Notes: generated from the letters alone by a model not told the origin. Positions 1 through 12,577 are shown, counted from the stretch's first letter. The stretch: DNA of 64,000 nt from Sitta carolinensis (GCA_032173965.1 CM063284.1:110768410-110832409); one strand, 5' to 3'. Numbers and translations: made by a program.

Positions 1-1989
1 TGGGATTGGGATCATGCTGTCCATGTTGACATCCAAGGTTTCCCAGTAACTTCCAGCATCATTTTCCAAAGCTCTTCCCCTCTCCATACTCTTAGGTTTT
101 GAAATACACTCTTAGGAGGCATGTTAAGCAGTGTCCTTTTAGAGATTCAAAGCCAAAACTCTTTTCCCCTGTGCCTACTAGGGGAAACACACAAACTTAG
201 ATAAAAGCATGATGGATGTGCTTCCGTGGATTTCCCTGCCATTGTTTTCCCTAACACTTAAGCACTCTCTAGAGGTAGTTTGAAGTCCTATAAACAGCTT
301 AGTCCTAATCCTTCCTGCATGACTTCATTTATGAATCACCACATTTGTCCATCTCACCTTCTTCCACAGGGAGCTTCTTTCTTCCTTCCTTGTTGCTCTA
401 ATTAGAAAGGAGTCCTCAGCCAAAAAGGCACAAAGACTTTTCTTTGTTCTTTTGTCTCTCTGAGCATCTTAAGCGCTGTGCTTTTTAAAACCTGATGTTA
501 ACAGTTGGTCTCTGCTTCTAGTGATTATCTGCCTTTCAAGGCTGACATCTTTACAAACAATTGGGAAAAAGAATTACGTGATGCACGTACTGCATTGTAT
601 GAAGTTGCACCATTTGAACGGGAATTCCCTGGCTCTTATTTTCTGTGCTCTGAGGATTTATAAGCCAGCAGTCTTAGAGGTGACTCTGTCAGAAAGCAGT
701 GCCAGACAGGGTAGCTTTCCTACAGTTCGCTGCAGCTCTTCAACTGGAATAATAGACACATGCCTTGAACTGTTGTATCAGGAATCCTGAGAAAAAGCAG
801 TGAAGTGACTTCTTCCTGGTCTGGCAGGAAGTCCATGGCACGTTTAGCTGGAGTTTTTAACACGCTCTGGAAGGCAGGTATTGAACATACTGGGGTCTGG
901 CTTTGCTAATAGTAACAAACGAAAGTGATTCAAAATAAATCTTTTAACTTTTCAGGAGTTGTCAGCTCATTTGTTATTTAATGTTTCTGTATTGCTGGCA
1001 ACACTTCCAGGTCCACAAACCTGAGCTCAATCCAGGGTAAGAAGAGCTCTTGCCTTTCAGTGTGTGCAGACTGACCAAGAAAATTACTGTGAGTTACTGT
1101 TTTTCATCAGACTATATATGCTGTTATGTGTGCTCAAACACACGTATTTTTATGCATGTTATCAAGCAGGCAGGAGATGTGGAGACTTTCTTAATATGCA
1201 CTATGATAAAGCTCTTTGGCTGTATTTTTTACACACCACTCTCCCCCCGCCCCCCACCCTTGAGACCTTTCCAAGTTCGACCAGTTTCCTTTATTAGCCT
1301 GAAGTAAATGCTTGATCACTTTTACTACTGTATCAGTCCAGCCTCTCAACACTGGCATTCTGGAAAGTGTAATGCCCCATGAAATCGGGTATTTTCAAGG
1401 CATTTTCAAACCGTGTTTTCAGCCAAGGGATTCTGGGCATGGCTTGGCCTTGCCCCTTCTGCCTCAACCTGTTTGCTTGCTTGGCTGCATCCCTACAGCC
1501 CCCTCTTGGGCAGCAGCTCAGACAAAGAAAGGCTGAAGACTGAGAAACCAGAGACATTTACCAGGTTTTTCCTCTTTGAATTGGTGTGACTGAAAATCTT
1601 CAATAATTCATACATTTTACATAAAGTCTTGTGGCTTGCTCTACTCCCACCCATGTGTGATATAAGGCAGGCTTGATGGCAAGCAGTATTCAGCTGAATA
1701 TTCATTTGAGCATTAAAATTTGCTGCTTTGAAAGGCTGATCTTAAGCGTCAGGGGTTTATGTCAACACTAGCAACCTCTGGTAGGGATACTGACCTTTTG
1801 CATTACATGGAAGGAGTTTTTTCCCCACTTCAGTCACCTAGAATGCTACCGTTTATCTGTAGTCCAGTTACTTCAGAGTCTAACAACATTGCGACGCATT
1901 GTAACCCTAAGGAGACACGGACTAAGAGTGGAAGTTTAGAAGCTTTGTAGTCATGATGTGGTGCACACTTTCTTTTATTATATGTTTTA
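1..1989. other. Non-genic AT-rich stretch
   Basis: I see no recognisable gene. Open frames are short (under 90 codons), overlap on both strands and show no conserved domain. The one compositional oddity is a C-rich run at 1,243-1,259 (six C, G, six C, A, three C), which makes the minus strand G-rich. The region lies upstream of the CpG island and could hold distal regulatory sequence, but nothing specific can be read from it. Confidence 0.6.
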
Positions 1990-2067
1990 TTTTGGGTGGA
2001 GGTTTTTTTTTGTTTGTTTTGTTTTGTTTTTGTTTTGGTGGGGTTTTTTTGTTTGTTTTGTTTTTGT
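1990..2067. repeat. T/G low-complexity tract
   Basis: Irregular runs of T interrupted by single G or GG, of (TTTTG)n and (TTTG)n type, about 78 bp long and just upstream of the CpG island. No target-site duplication or retroelement body is attached, so I call it simple low-complexity sequence rather than a retroelement tail. Its composition mirrors, on the opposite strand, the A/C-rich tract at 12,512-12,577. Confidence 0.8.
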
Positions 2068-2099
2068 TAAAATGCCCTTCCTCCGTAAAGCTCCCTGCA

Positions 2100-2445
2100 A
2101 GTCCGAAGTGCTGTAAGCTTGCAGATACGAGTCTCTGCCGAACCTTCGTCCGGCAGCGGGTGAATTGCTGCCTTGCCCCAGCCCTCCAGCTCCTTGTGCC
2201 CGGGATCCCCTGCGGAGGATGCGACCCGCTATGGGCCGCGCCCCGGTCGGTGGCGCTGGGGCTCAGGGACCCTGCCTGAGCGGGCACAAAGTGGCACAAG
2301 CTGTGATTCAGGTACTTGCCCCCATTTCCGAGGGCTCCGTGAGGCGCCGCTCGCCGGCCCGCTGGCCCCGGTGCCCGGCGGGCGGGCGGCTCCCTCGGAC
2401 GTGGGCGGGCAGCCGAGGCTGCGAGCCCGTGAAATCCTGCCGGCC
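2100..2445. promoter_or_regulatory. CpG island, probable promoter
   Basis: In about 345 bp I count roughly 35 CpG dinucleotides, while the surrounding kilobases have very few. The sequence carries GC-box (SP1-type) motifs, notably the overlapping GGGCGGG-like array at 2,377-2,390 and a second copy at 2,401-2,409. No TATA box is evident. CpG islands of this kind usually mark vertebrate promoters with dispersed start sites. A possible spliced exon with a strong donor lies 330 bp downstream on the plus strand, which suggests plus-strand transcription, but a divergent or minus-strand promoter is equally compatible. No encoded protein was recognised; the open frames across the island are by-products of its high GC content. 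Confidence 0.7.
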
Positions 2446-2448
2446 AAC

Positions 2449-2498
2449 CCCCTCTGTGTGTGTGTGGCTGTCTGTCTGTGTGTCTCTGTGTCTGTGTA
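2449..2498 (+). repeat. TG/TCTG microsatellite-like tract
   Basis: Imperfect (TG)n mixed with TCTG and TCTCTG units directly at the 3' edge of the CpG island. Such alternating purine-pyrimidine tracts are length-variable. It is too interrupted to be a simple dinucleotide array. Confidence 0.8.
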
Positions 2499-2537
2499 GA
2501 GGTGGGGATGGGGCAGATGGGGGTGGAGTGTCAGCTT

Positions 2538-2567
2538 GGGAGCATGGGAAAGGAGGGAGGTGGAGGG
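2538..2567 (+). other. Predicted G-quadruplex motif beside the CpG island
   Basis: Four GGG runs at 2,538-2,540, 2,546-2,548, 2,555-2,557 and 2,565-2,567 are separated by loops of 5, 6 and 7 nt, which fits the standard G3+N1-7 pattern. It lies in a purine-rich segment just downstream of the promoter-like island, a common place for such motifs in vertebrate genes. Folding is inferred from the pattern only. Confidence 0.5.
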
Positions 2568-2778
2568 ATAGAGAAGGAGAGGAGGCCGGGTGCCTGCGAT
2601 TGGTAAAGCTCTCCGAAGGCATCTGCCAGCAGGACTTCAGAGGAATGTGAAACCAAATCATTTAGAAGTTAAAGATAGACGCAGAATACACAGCATCTTG
2701 AGCCAAGGTTTAAATTCATCCCTCTCTGCCTGGCTTCTCGCAAAGCTCTGCTTGTCAGCTTGCCTCTGTCTCCTCTAG

Positions 2779-2867
2779 CAGCTGTAATACTCCCTAAAAA
2801 AATAACATCATTCTGGATACTTGGGAATTACTAAGGTGGCAAAAGAGAACATGGTGCATCCAGTGGG
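2779..2867 (+). other. Candidate short exon (89 nt) downstream of the CpG island
   Basis: A pyrimidine-rich tract ending in TCCTCTAG (AG at 2,777-2,778) makes a good splice acceptor. An almost ideal donor, GG|GTAAGT, starts at 2,868. The segment contains an ATG at 2,851 that would open a frame of only six codons (Met-Val-His-Pro-Val-Gly) before the donor, so it could be the end of a 5' UTR with the first codons of a protein, or an exon of a non-coding RNA. I do not recognise a protein starting this way. Support comes from two strong splice signals 89 nt apart and from the upstream CpG island; there is no evidence of transcription in the sequence itself. Confidence 0.3.
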
Positions 2868-5800
2868 GTAAGTAGGAAGCTTGCCTCTGCATGCATTATT
2901 TTGCTAGGGTGGTTCCTCCGGGCTTTTCTGCTGCCTTCAGAGCACTCTGGCAGTTCTTCTAGGATGAGGTGGATACTTAAGGAGTGCTTGCCCCGGGCGA
3001 TTTAGTCTCCTGTTTTCCCCATACGGAGCATCTGAACTTTATTCCTCAGTGAAGTGTTAACTCACAAGGTTACTTTTCTCGGAACGCTTGGAGAGTCTTG
3101 GGCTTTATTTTGCCATTATTGTTTGGAGTGCTGTTTTCCTAACAGATGATTTCTGTTATATACCTTTGCTCTTCATTAGTGGGACATGCTGTTTGAAATG
3201 CTGCTTATTATTACGAAGTTTAAAAGCGTGTTGTTTTCCATGTTAGAGAGGATGTAATCAATGTTTGCTTGTCTGTTTGGCCATGGTTTCATTTACAAAC
3301 TATTTCCTCATGGGTGAATTTGTTCACAGCACAGGGTTAATTAAATTTAACCTTCTTGGTTTGTTTGTTCCCAAATAATGCTTTTACTGGGGAGTTGATT
3401 TTTTTTTTGGTTGTTTTTTTATGGAAAAAAGAAAAAAAAAAGAAGGAAAAACAACAAACATTTTGGCTATCATTTTCTTTGAACCAAGTCCTTCTAGCAG
3501 AAATTTTAAAATCTGTGCATTCACCTGGTAGTCCTCACTTAGATAGTGAATTTGTGAGTAAAAAAAGGAAACTCAGGCTATCATGTTCTTTCTAGAACTT
3601 ATCAGAAGTAATTTCACTATCTGGCAAATACACTGCCTCATTGATCAATATCTTTTTCATGCATTTAAGTTCTTAAACATTCCTTGTGAAGTTGTGGTGT
3701 TCCTACACCCAAAAGGATTTTAAAATACAACAACTCATTTGGAAATTAGTTGCAGTATTTATTATATAGCAAGAATCTGTAGTCAGAGTGTCATCTGAAT
3801 CTGGGCTTTGAGTGTGCGTCGTCTAAATGCCAGTGTTGTTTTTACCATTTTTTCTGGGCATGTATGTTTTACAGTCATAGTAGAGGAGCTCCTAACTTTG
3901 GATCTGGTGTCAGTTCACCCAAACATACTCAGAATTCCTGACATGTTAGTACTGCCCATAATAACCATAGGAAATAGGTGCTGTCTGCAGATAACTGAAA
4001 CGCCTGACATTTTTGGTTATAGATATCAGTGCTGAAGAGTTGCATGTAATGGCAGTCTGTGTTGTGCAAAAGATGTGAAAGTGGGTGAACTAAAATAGAA
4101 ACAGTTTCCCTGTTTCAAGGAAAGATGATGTGTCTGGTATGTTTTGGTATCTTTCTGGCATTTGATTGAGTTCATCCCTATTGGTCAGCTTGTCTGAATT
4201 TTGCAAAACATTGGGGTCTGTTTGGGTGAGTGAATCTGCTGTGAAGTCTTTTCTATGTGATTAAGTGTAGGGGATGGAGAAGAAAGAGATAAATAGCCTT
4301 TAAGGTAAATCCGCAATAAAAAATGTATGCAGGGATGAGAAATGAAACTCAAGCCGGTTATTTTACAGTTTGTAGTAGCTGTGTGTTCTTTTAAGTAGCT
4401 CAGACTAGCTCAGTATTTCAGATCTGTGCTAAATTTCCAGGCCAACAGTTGCTTACATGAAGGAATTTTTTTTACATTACATCAAGGAATTACTGTAATG
4501 TTTGTTCTGGTATTGAAGTGAGAACTTTGAGACAAAAAATGTCAAGATGAGTAAAACTTGCCATGAGTCTTGGTGAAGTTGTGGTTACTTTCTGGCTCTT
4601 GCACAAGGTCCTGTGCAGCTTCAGGCAAGTCATGTGAGCTCTCAAACCCCCTGCAGACTGGAAGGGGGTGAAAATACCTTTATTATTTCTCTGTGTTGGG
4701 TATCTAGGTAGCAGGCTAGGCATCACCTCCGATAAGGTTCAACACAATAGGCTTCTGTTTGCAGATGCACTCTTCCCATGGCTGTGGCCTCCCCAAGGAG
4801 GGAGGGAGAATCCACAGATTTAGAAGTAAGGGTTCACTGCACCTTTTATAAGCTTCCTAAACTGAAAGAGAAAAATAGACTGACATTCAGAGGTGAGCAG
4901 AAAATAGAATTAATGTTCCATGGGAAATTCCTGAGTCAGTTCAAAATTTAATTGCATTTCCCTACCACAGTGTATTGCTTTTCATAAGTTATAGTTCAGG
5001 AGCATGATGTTCCCATTTCATTATCTGAGACCCTTCTCCCATAATTAAATGTCCAAGAGGCACTGGAGAGCTTTGTCACAAAGAAACATGCTTTGAATTC
5101 TGGGAAGGGAAGCTGTCTGAAGAACCTCTCTCCTGGAAGGGAATGACCCGGAACAGGATGTTCCCAGGGTAAAGAACTACATTGTGGTATTAGATTGACT
5201 TTTTAAAGTATTTTGGTCTACCTAATCCACCTGAAATAGTATTTTCCAATTGTCCTAGCAATAAACATTCGATAAAGTGATTTTTTTCCCCATAGAAAAT
5301 ATATTTGATACAAATTCTAAATTATTATAATTTTGGCATATTTACTGAAGTGGAAAATCCTTGGCCATTAGGTGATTTCTTGTTAGGGTGTGTGGTACTG
5401 CATGTGCTCAGTGATAATGGTACTACAAAGCAGCATGATACTGAGTTTTTTTGGTAAGAGTGTGGTAGCTTTATCAGGACACAGCACAGGGACTGGAACC
5501 TCTTTCCTTTCCTTGCCCATTCTCCCTCACTAGCCTTGTGCTCCTTAGGTGACTAGGGTTTGTTGGGAAGTGGGGAGGGAGGAAGGAGAAAGAAGCAGAC
5601 ATCACTTTAAGGCTTTTGTAACAAAACTTTTGTTGCTAAGGATGGTGACACCCTCTTCTTGGTCTTCTGGACTTCTTTCCTCACTGCAGCTTTCCCTTCC
5701 CTTCCTCCCATTTTATCGGGACCCCCAATAATCCCACACAAGGGGAAATGGAGCAGTGCTGCTGAGACAGAGGGGATGGGGTGGTGAGAGGGAGCCTGTT

Positions 5801-8800
5801 CACTGCCTTTGCCTCTTACTGCTGCAGAGAGAGAGATCATGAAGGTGCTGATCTTCAGGGGGATCCAGCAGGGGTCAGACCATTGATGAAGCTGGTGCCT
5901 CCTGGTTTTGGGTACTGTGTGAGTGGTTGAGGTGCTACTCTGATGCTGGCACAGTAGCATCACTAGCATATGCCATGCTTTCCTGCTCCAAGGAGCTGAC
6001 TGTTTGGTGTCTCCTAGGGAGAAGCACTGCCCTGTCATGGCTGGTAGCATGTCTGCTTCTCAACGAGGCTGGTCATGTCCCTCCCTTTTTGTAACATCAA
6101 GCTGTAAGTGACTTTGTCATGAGAGTTCGAAAACATCATTCTTTCTGAGGTGCAAATGGGTTTGCAGCATTTTTCCCTTTTAATAGATCCTACACTTTTT
6201 CTTTGCAAACCATGCTAAAACCAGTTGCAAGGATATGCTTATGGGTATTAAAAATCCCTCCTTGCTAGATTTTACACTTACTGTACATGATTCCCATTTT
6301 CTTTCTGTCATGATCTTTTTTGCCTTTGTAAAACTTTGTTTCTAGCCTCATCTTCAAGCTTTTTGGAGTGGTTGTTTTGCCATATAAATAAATATTAAAA
6401 TAGAGAAATTTTAGACCTCAGAAAATAGAGGTGTCATCAGGAACTGGTTGGTAAAGAGTTTAAGGACTGTTTCCCCAAATGTCCCTGACAATGTGCTGGT
6501 GTATTTCTGAGCTCCAAAGAAGCATATTACAGTGATACAATTTCCTTTATTTTCCTTTCCTGATTCTTCTCCAAGTGATTTGTTTTTGCAGAGTATGGCA
6601 GTCTATATGGTGCACCACACTGTAGAAAGCCTCAATTCTGTAATTTTATAATTCTGTAAGAAAAAACACAAACCCACCCAACCCCCAACTAATGCAATTC
6701 TGATATCCTATGCAGCCGTATTATCACCTCTGAGCCCATGAGTGGAAACCCAAGGAAATTGCCTGTCCAAGTGATGTCGGTTCTCCTGCACTTACTATTC
6801 ATTCCGGCTTCTGGTGTATCAGGGAATAAAGAACTTCCCAGCTAATGTGACTTTACCTGGAAACTCAGTGATACTTCCCACTAATAGGTTGCTTCAGATG
6901 CATCTAATTGCAACTGTGGTTGTTGAGAGAGTGCCTAATTCCTAACGGTCTTGAAAAATCATCCTTCCTGGCAGGGGGTGTTACAGGAAACTGAGTTTTA
7001 CTGTCTCTTTCCTGTGTCTGAACCAATTACGTGGCCTCTTCTATAAAAGATGAACTGGGAATTATACTCTGAGTAATAAAGAGATAGGAAAGCAGTGGAA
7101 TCTTTATTTTTTAATTCATTTGCTGGCATGGTGATAGCTGTTTGCTGAACATATCCTTCCCTGGGGCAGTGGAGGGAACAAGTGAGCTTCTGTGCCTGTG
7201 GTCTTTGTCAAGCCGTGGCCGGAGAGGGTTTGGTGTATCCCAATCTGAAAGCAGTGATGATGATACTTGCCTGGTTCTGTGAAGTACTCCAGGATCAAGG
7301 GATGAAAACTAGTGCCTACATGCTGCATTCTTATTTTCTTTTATATCTATGGTAAGGATAAGACCAGTCTGGTATGAAATAACTCCTTGCAAATTTGTAA
7401 GAAAATTTGCACTAAGTGGAACCTTAAAAAAATATAGAAAAAAAATGAAGCAGAGACAGAAAATTCTGTTAGCAAGTAGACTTTCAGAGCAATTTGATGA
7501 CAACTTGTGACTAGTTTTAAACACATTGAAAGTAAGCAAAGGCACAAAGCACAAATGAACATGCTTGGAATTAAGTTGTCCTTGACTACTCCTTACCAAG
7601 TAACAGCTGCAGATAGAATTAGTAATCTTGGGCTTTCCTGCTACTTTTTAAAAATACCTCTTGTAACGGAAATATGTGCTTTCTAGTAATTACTACCTTT
7701 TCAGTGCACATTCATTCTTAATGCAACACTGTCCTTGGAAGAAGATCAGGGAACACTTTGATTCTTTCCAGATTTATAAAGCAGTGATTATTTGGCTATC
7801 ACAAGTTTCTGTCCTCATTTCTTTCTAATTCACAGCTCATTTATATTGGATTAAGAGACATACTGTATCATTTGTGTGATATGGAAATACAATCCATTCC
7901 CTGCTTTTAGATCATTCTTTTCTTTCCTATAAATTGACTTGAGAATGACTACCTTTACATCTAGAAAAAATATATTCAAAGGCAACACATTGCTATAAGA
8001 ATTTATTAACTTCGGAGTTGAGAATTCTGAAATCTTGTCACTTTTTTAACATGGAATCCTAACTGTCTTGTATGACTGAAAGCTTTCTCACCTACTTGGA
8101 AAATTAAAGTCAGTCTAGGAGAGTTGGCCAGTCCTTTATCTTGGTATTTGATGTATATTTTTAATTGCTCTTATGATAGCAAATACTTAACTTTTCTTCG
8201 AATATACACCAACAATCTTGTTTCCAAACGGATCGAACAAATTCTGAAACAGATCTAACAAAATGCAAAGTGTTTTATGATTTTATTTTTGTTCTTAAAA
8301 TTTCGATCAGTTTCCAAGTCTCATTAGGGAAAATAAACCACATCAGCTTAATGCAGCTATAAATTGTATTATGCTGGTTGGTGCAGGAATGCGGGGAGAG
8401 CCTAACAAAGCTGAGATCAAGCTATGTTCTCTGCCAGGCTATCCTGTAAATAAGCCATGTTTTTCCCTTAAAAACCACACTTCTGATAATGTTGTCATGT
8501 TGCTTCTGATAATGCTATCTATCGTGTTACTCTCCCTACAACTTATTGTGCACCCTGGCTTCCAATCTTTCTCTGCCACCTTCCAGGTCTCTTCATCCGA
8601 AGCTCTGACTTGTCTTTTCCCTGATTCCAGCCATACAGTTGGATGACCCATCAAACACAGTCACAGTGAGCAGGGCAGGCTGGCAGCACATTCAGAAGTG
8701 GTAATTCAGCAGCAGTCTTTGCTCCATCTCCTCTGCTTGCCTAGAGAATCTCAGGGAGGAAATTTCTGGAGGAGACACATTTTCAGATACAAGAAGTTGT

Positions 8801-9489
8801 GTGTGGCTTGCAAGGAGCCCCCTGAGCATGTCTCCATAGACCCACGTCAGTTCAAAACAGAAGTCACCAGCAAAGGTGCAGACCTTCTGCTACCAGAGTG
8901 ATCACTTGCCCTTGTAAGCTCTAAAGCTCTCTGTGAGCCATCCTTGGGGATGAAGTGTGAATTCTCTTAATAAACTCAGTGGCTGTTTGGTGATAGTGAC
9001 AGGAAAGTAACAGTTGGGTCTGCCTGCAGAATTTTTGTGTGTGAAACAATGGAGGAATGAAGGCTTCTCAGCAAAATAGTTAGAGATTTCTTTTGGCTCA
9101 GGTGAAAGTATTTCTTTTCCATAACTTTAGCTATGAAACTTGCTAAAAATGTGTAAATAATGCATTCAGCCTCCCTCTGATATTCAATATATAAAGTTTC
9201 AGGTCAGCCATAAAATTTAGAAGAGCAACTGGAAAAAGGTTTATAGTAGGAAGTGGGGTAAACAGAGTAAACTTGCTTAAATGATAATGGCAAAAAGCAA
9301 TTATGTGACCCTAGGTGATAGTAAATGTGATTTCAAAAATCATACAGTTAAATAAATAAAGGAGATAGTGGATGGTTGAAGAGAATTCAGACAAATATAA
9401 GTTCTTCATCTACATTAATTCTAGTAAAGTATTCCTAAATAGAATTAAATGTGTTAGAGATTAAAGACTTTTGGGAAAATAATAGTTTG
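2868..9489. other. Non-genic stretch, possibly intronic
   Basis: About 6.6 kb of AT-rich sequence with no recognisable gene. The longest frame is a 147-codon minus-strand one at 5,607-6,050, with no domain, no splice context and a GC-rich local composition that explains it. A T-run followed by an A-run at 3,399-3,442 could fold back weakly. At 6,635-6,658 three 8-bp units of ATTCTGTA/ATTTTATA type resemble the octamer repeats that end CR1 elements, but no CR1 body precedes them. If the exon at 2,779-2,867 is real, this would be intron sequence. Confidence 0.55.
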
Positions 9490-9512
9490 AGGTTCATGTA
9501 GGACATGAACCT
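9490..9512. repeat. Perfect 10-bp inverted repeat with 3-nt spacer
   Basis: The arms AGGTTCATGT (9,490-9,499) and ACATGAACCT (9,503-9,512) are exact reverse complements around the spacer AGG. Each arm contains AGGTTCA, which is close to a nuclear-receptor half-site (AGGTCA) with one extra T, but the spacing matches no standard receptor element I know. It could be a short hairpin or a dyad binding site, or chance. Confidence 0.5.
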
Positions 9513-10724
9513 TTGCAGGACAGTAAATTTTCATGTAAGAGGGAATAGGTGGTAGCTGAGTGTCATGTGCAATTACAACTTGTGGTAGCTTGGACTGAAT
9601 GGGCCTACTCTTTGCTGTTACACTTTTAATATCCACTTTTGTTTCAACAGTGTATCCTCTGTGAAAAAGGCATAAACTAAGCAGACTGATATTTTCTCAG
9701 GCCACTCTCATTTTCAGGAGGCAGAAATAGATTCCTCATGCACAAAGCCTGAGCTTTGGCTAAGTACTGAAGTACTAAATAAGTCATCCATTGTGTTATG
9801 TCCAAGAGAAACCAGGCTTTGCCGGAAAGCAGCCCCAGTCTAGCCAGGTCTGTCCGTACCTATTTCACAGGTCATTGGTCCCATCCTTTCTCTATTGTGC
9901 ACTACTGTAGGTGGGTGCTTGGTCTTGTACTAGGCTTGACTGCCTATACTGACAGGCTCTATACAGACCAAGGACATAAAACTGGGTATTTCAGCCTTGG
10001 AAGAAGTAGTCCTACCTGGTTTTCCACCCTGCTCCTGGTGGGTAGAGTACAAAAAGTGGGGAAGTGTATGCAAATCCTGGCCCAGTCCTTGATGGATTTT
10101 CAGTGTTTTGCACTGTGTGCTGATGAAAAACTACCCACAACTTGATGCCTTTTGTGAAGCAGCATTGCAAGGACACTTTTGTGTTCTTGGGTGCACAGAA
10201 GCTGCAGTGGTAGTGTGTAGTTCAAGAAGGTTCACTGAGCTCTATCCTTGTAGCTTTTGACACCAGTACTGGCTGGGGAGCAACCAGTGGGACAGCAGCT
10301 CTTCAGGAAAGGATAGAGCTTACTGTGGATCTCTGGTGGAACATGAGTTGGTAATGTTGAACTGTTGCACGATAAAAAGGGGGAGAAGGAAAGCACAATA
10401 TTGGGCTGCATGTGGGACCACAGCCTACATGGAGCAGTCCCTACACTGGTGAGCACTGAGCTGGAGTTTTGTTTTCAGTTTGGAGTGCTGCTCTTGAAGA
10501 AAATGCTAACCTCTTTGGATGTGGAGAAGAGGGAAGGAAAAGTGACCAGAGATCCATAGGACATACTCCAAGGGGCAACCCTGAAAGGGTTATGTTTTCT
10601 GTGCCTAAAGAAGACCAGCCTGCTGAGGAGTGAGTAGGAGAAAGGCAGGTTTTCAAGCACAGACAACAGAGTACAGGCTGTTGCAAAGACTGGGCCAGTA
10701 GTCTCTTTTCTGTGCCTTGGACAG
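9513..10724. other. Non-genic stretch
   Basis: No recognisable gene. The largest plus-strand frame (9,798-10,145, 115 codons) has no recognisable motif and no splice or start context. Confidence 0.55.
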
Positions 10725-10926
10725 AGAAATGGATCTAAAATGAAACAAGGAGGAGGAGGTAAACCCTACGAAAGTTTTATCCACAAAACACCCTGCCAGT
10801 GGATGTTGTGGAGTCTTCATCACTGGAAGTGTTAGGAATGACTTTAATAAACATGAACAAAATATATCTGACTCCATCTCACGGTGGGAGGTGGATTACA
10901 TATCTTTCCTACTATCCCTATGATTT
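10725..10926 (+). mobile_element. Degraded CR1 LINE 3' fragment
   Basis: Two blocks recall the 3' untranslated end of CR1 elements in the right order. Around 10,790-10,835 there is the 'ccctgcc...gttgtggagtc...cactggaagtgtt' block. Around 10,890-10,926 there is a 'ggtggatta...ctatgatt' block matching the terminal 'ggttggactagatgat...ctatgatt' sequence. The sequence between them is heavily diverged and partly replaced. This is an old copy with no coding capacity. Assignment is from memory of the family; subfamily unknown. Confidence 0.5.
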
Positions 10927-11551
10927 GATGGTACTGGTGATAATACTGCTCATGGAATTATTTTAATGACAGACATTCTTTCTGAATTCTGTTGCAAAGA
11001 CCTCTGCAGAGTGGAATGTGTTTTGCTGAGGTGGAGGAGACACTTAATCATCATATAATTTCCTCATTTTGAAATGTTCCTTAGATAAGGCATAAACAGC
11101 TGGCTTTGCTTTTCATCTCGAATATCATTGTCCTGAAATACTTGGGGGCATCACTTTGTCAGCTGGCACTTGACAGTCCATCCTAAATCTGAAATATGTA
11201 ATTGGATTCTTTGGATGAAATTCGAGTTTCCTTTGAAGTCATGGGGTTTCATAGGGTAACAATTTCACACTGAGGACAGAGTGATGTCCACTTGTATGTG
11301 CTTAGCTTTACTGTCCTAGGCAGGCCTGTTGTTTTCAGGACAAGGATACGAGGAGTGGGTTGTAAGAGCGTGTAACCTTTGCTATGACAAACATTTGGCT
11401 GCAGAAGAGGGCCTTTGGAGTTCTTGTGTGGGTGAGTGACAGCTTGCAACAGGCATTACATGAGGTGAATTAATATTTTTTTTATTTTTTTCAGATAATG
11501 TGAACAAAACTAATTTACACCATCTGTTCTGAAATAGTAGAAAAGCAAAAT

Positions 11552-11583
<32 letters not shown>

Positions 11584-12511
11584 GTTTAACTTTTCTTTTG
11601 ATAATACTTTAGGCACTCTGTATTCTCTTTAGTGTAATGTAATTTCTTCCCTTTTTCTCATTGAGGAGAGGGGTGTCCTTCCCCAGAATGTATTTTTATT
11701 CCCAGGGGTCTTTAGCTTGCATTTAGTATTCAGACAACTATAGCTGCAAGTTGAATCTTTCTCCAACTATTGAATAATCCCTCCTGATGAAATGCATGCA
11801 GAGAAGTCTCTGAGTGCTATATATTGGAGTAGTTCCATTGGAAATATTCTGGCTTTGTTTACGCCAGTGCTGATTCAAAGCAAGTTCACTGGTCACAGAT
11901 TTAGAGGAGGTGAAAGTCAGAATGTCATTCTAAAAAGGAGATGTCATTGATGTAGAAGCTCTGTCAGTCTCAGAGCTGAGAGTTAAATTTCTATGCCTCA
12001 TAATGCATTGCATTTCACATCCAGATTTCTTTGTAGGCTTTTCTTAATTGTGCCACAATGTGCCATGTGTAGGAATTGCATGTGTATACCAAGGCTGAAA
12101 TAAGCCCACAAGAAAGCACAAACCCCAGACTTTAGGGCCACCAATACATCAGTTGTTAATAACCTTACAGTGTTACTATGCTAACATTAGAAACATAATT
12201 AATGGAATGATTTGAAAGTGCCATTAGAGGAAAGAAGACGAAGGAAAATAGTTTCATCTTCACAACATCATGTTTTCGTTGACCTACTTAGAGTAGGGAA
12301 GAAAATGTGTCCCTTCCCATTAAGGCAGGATAGGATTGTTCATCAACTTTATAGTGCAAATGCACAAGGGAAGACTGGATTTCCTAACCACTCCAGGAGG
12401 TTTTGGAAAGGAGAGTAATGTTATTTCACACACTTATGACTAAGATGTGTATGTTCCTGTCCACGCTATAATGTTATTAGTTTAATCAATTTGGCAGAAA
12501 ATGCTTAGAGT
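10927..12511. other. Non-genic stretch with a poly-T tract
   Basis: Nothing genic is recognised. At 11,554-11,583 there is a run of about 30 T interrupted by one C. It could be a minus-strand poly(A) remnant, but no retroelement or retrocopy body is recognisable beside it. Open frames are below 75 codons. Confidence 0.6.
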
Positions 12512-12577
12512 ACAAAAAAACACCAACAAAAATCCCACAAAAAAACCACAAAAACAAACAAAAAACCCCAAACCCCT
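12512..12577. repeat. A/C low-complexity tract
   Basis: Runs of A interrupted by C, CC or CAC, with repeated CAAA/CAAAA units, for about 66 bp. It is simple sequence with no attached element. Confidence 0.8.

Noticed and set aside
2165..2661. Several frames of 100-161 codons over the CpG island
   Set aside because: High GC content removes stops in all frames; the Arg/Pro/Gly-rich peptides are typical of translated CpG islands.
5607..6050. 147-codon minus-strand open frame
   Set aside because: No domain, splice context or protein-like composition; overlapped by plus-strand frames.
11554..11583. Poly-T tract as a retroelement tail
   Set aside because: No element or retrocopy body could be recognised next to it.
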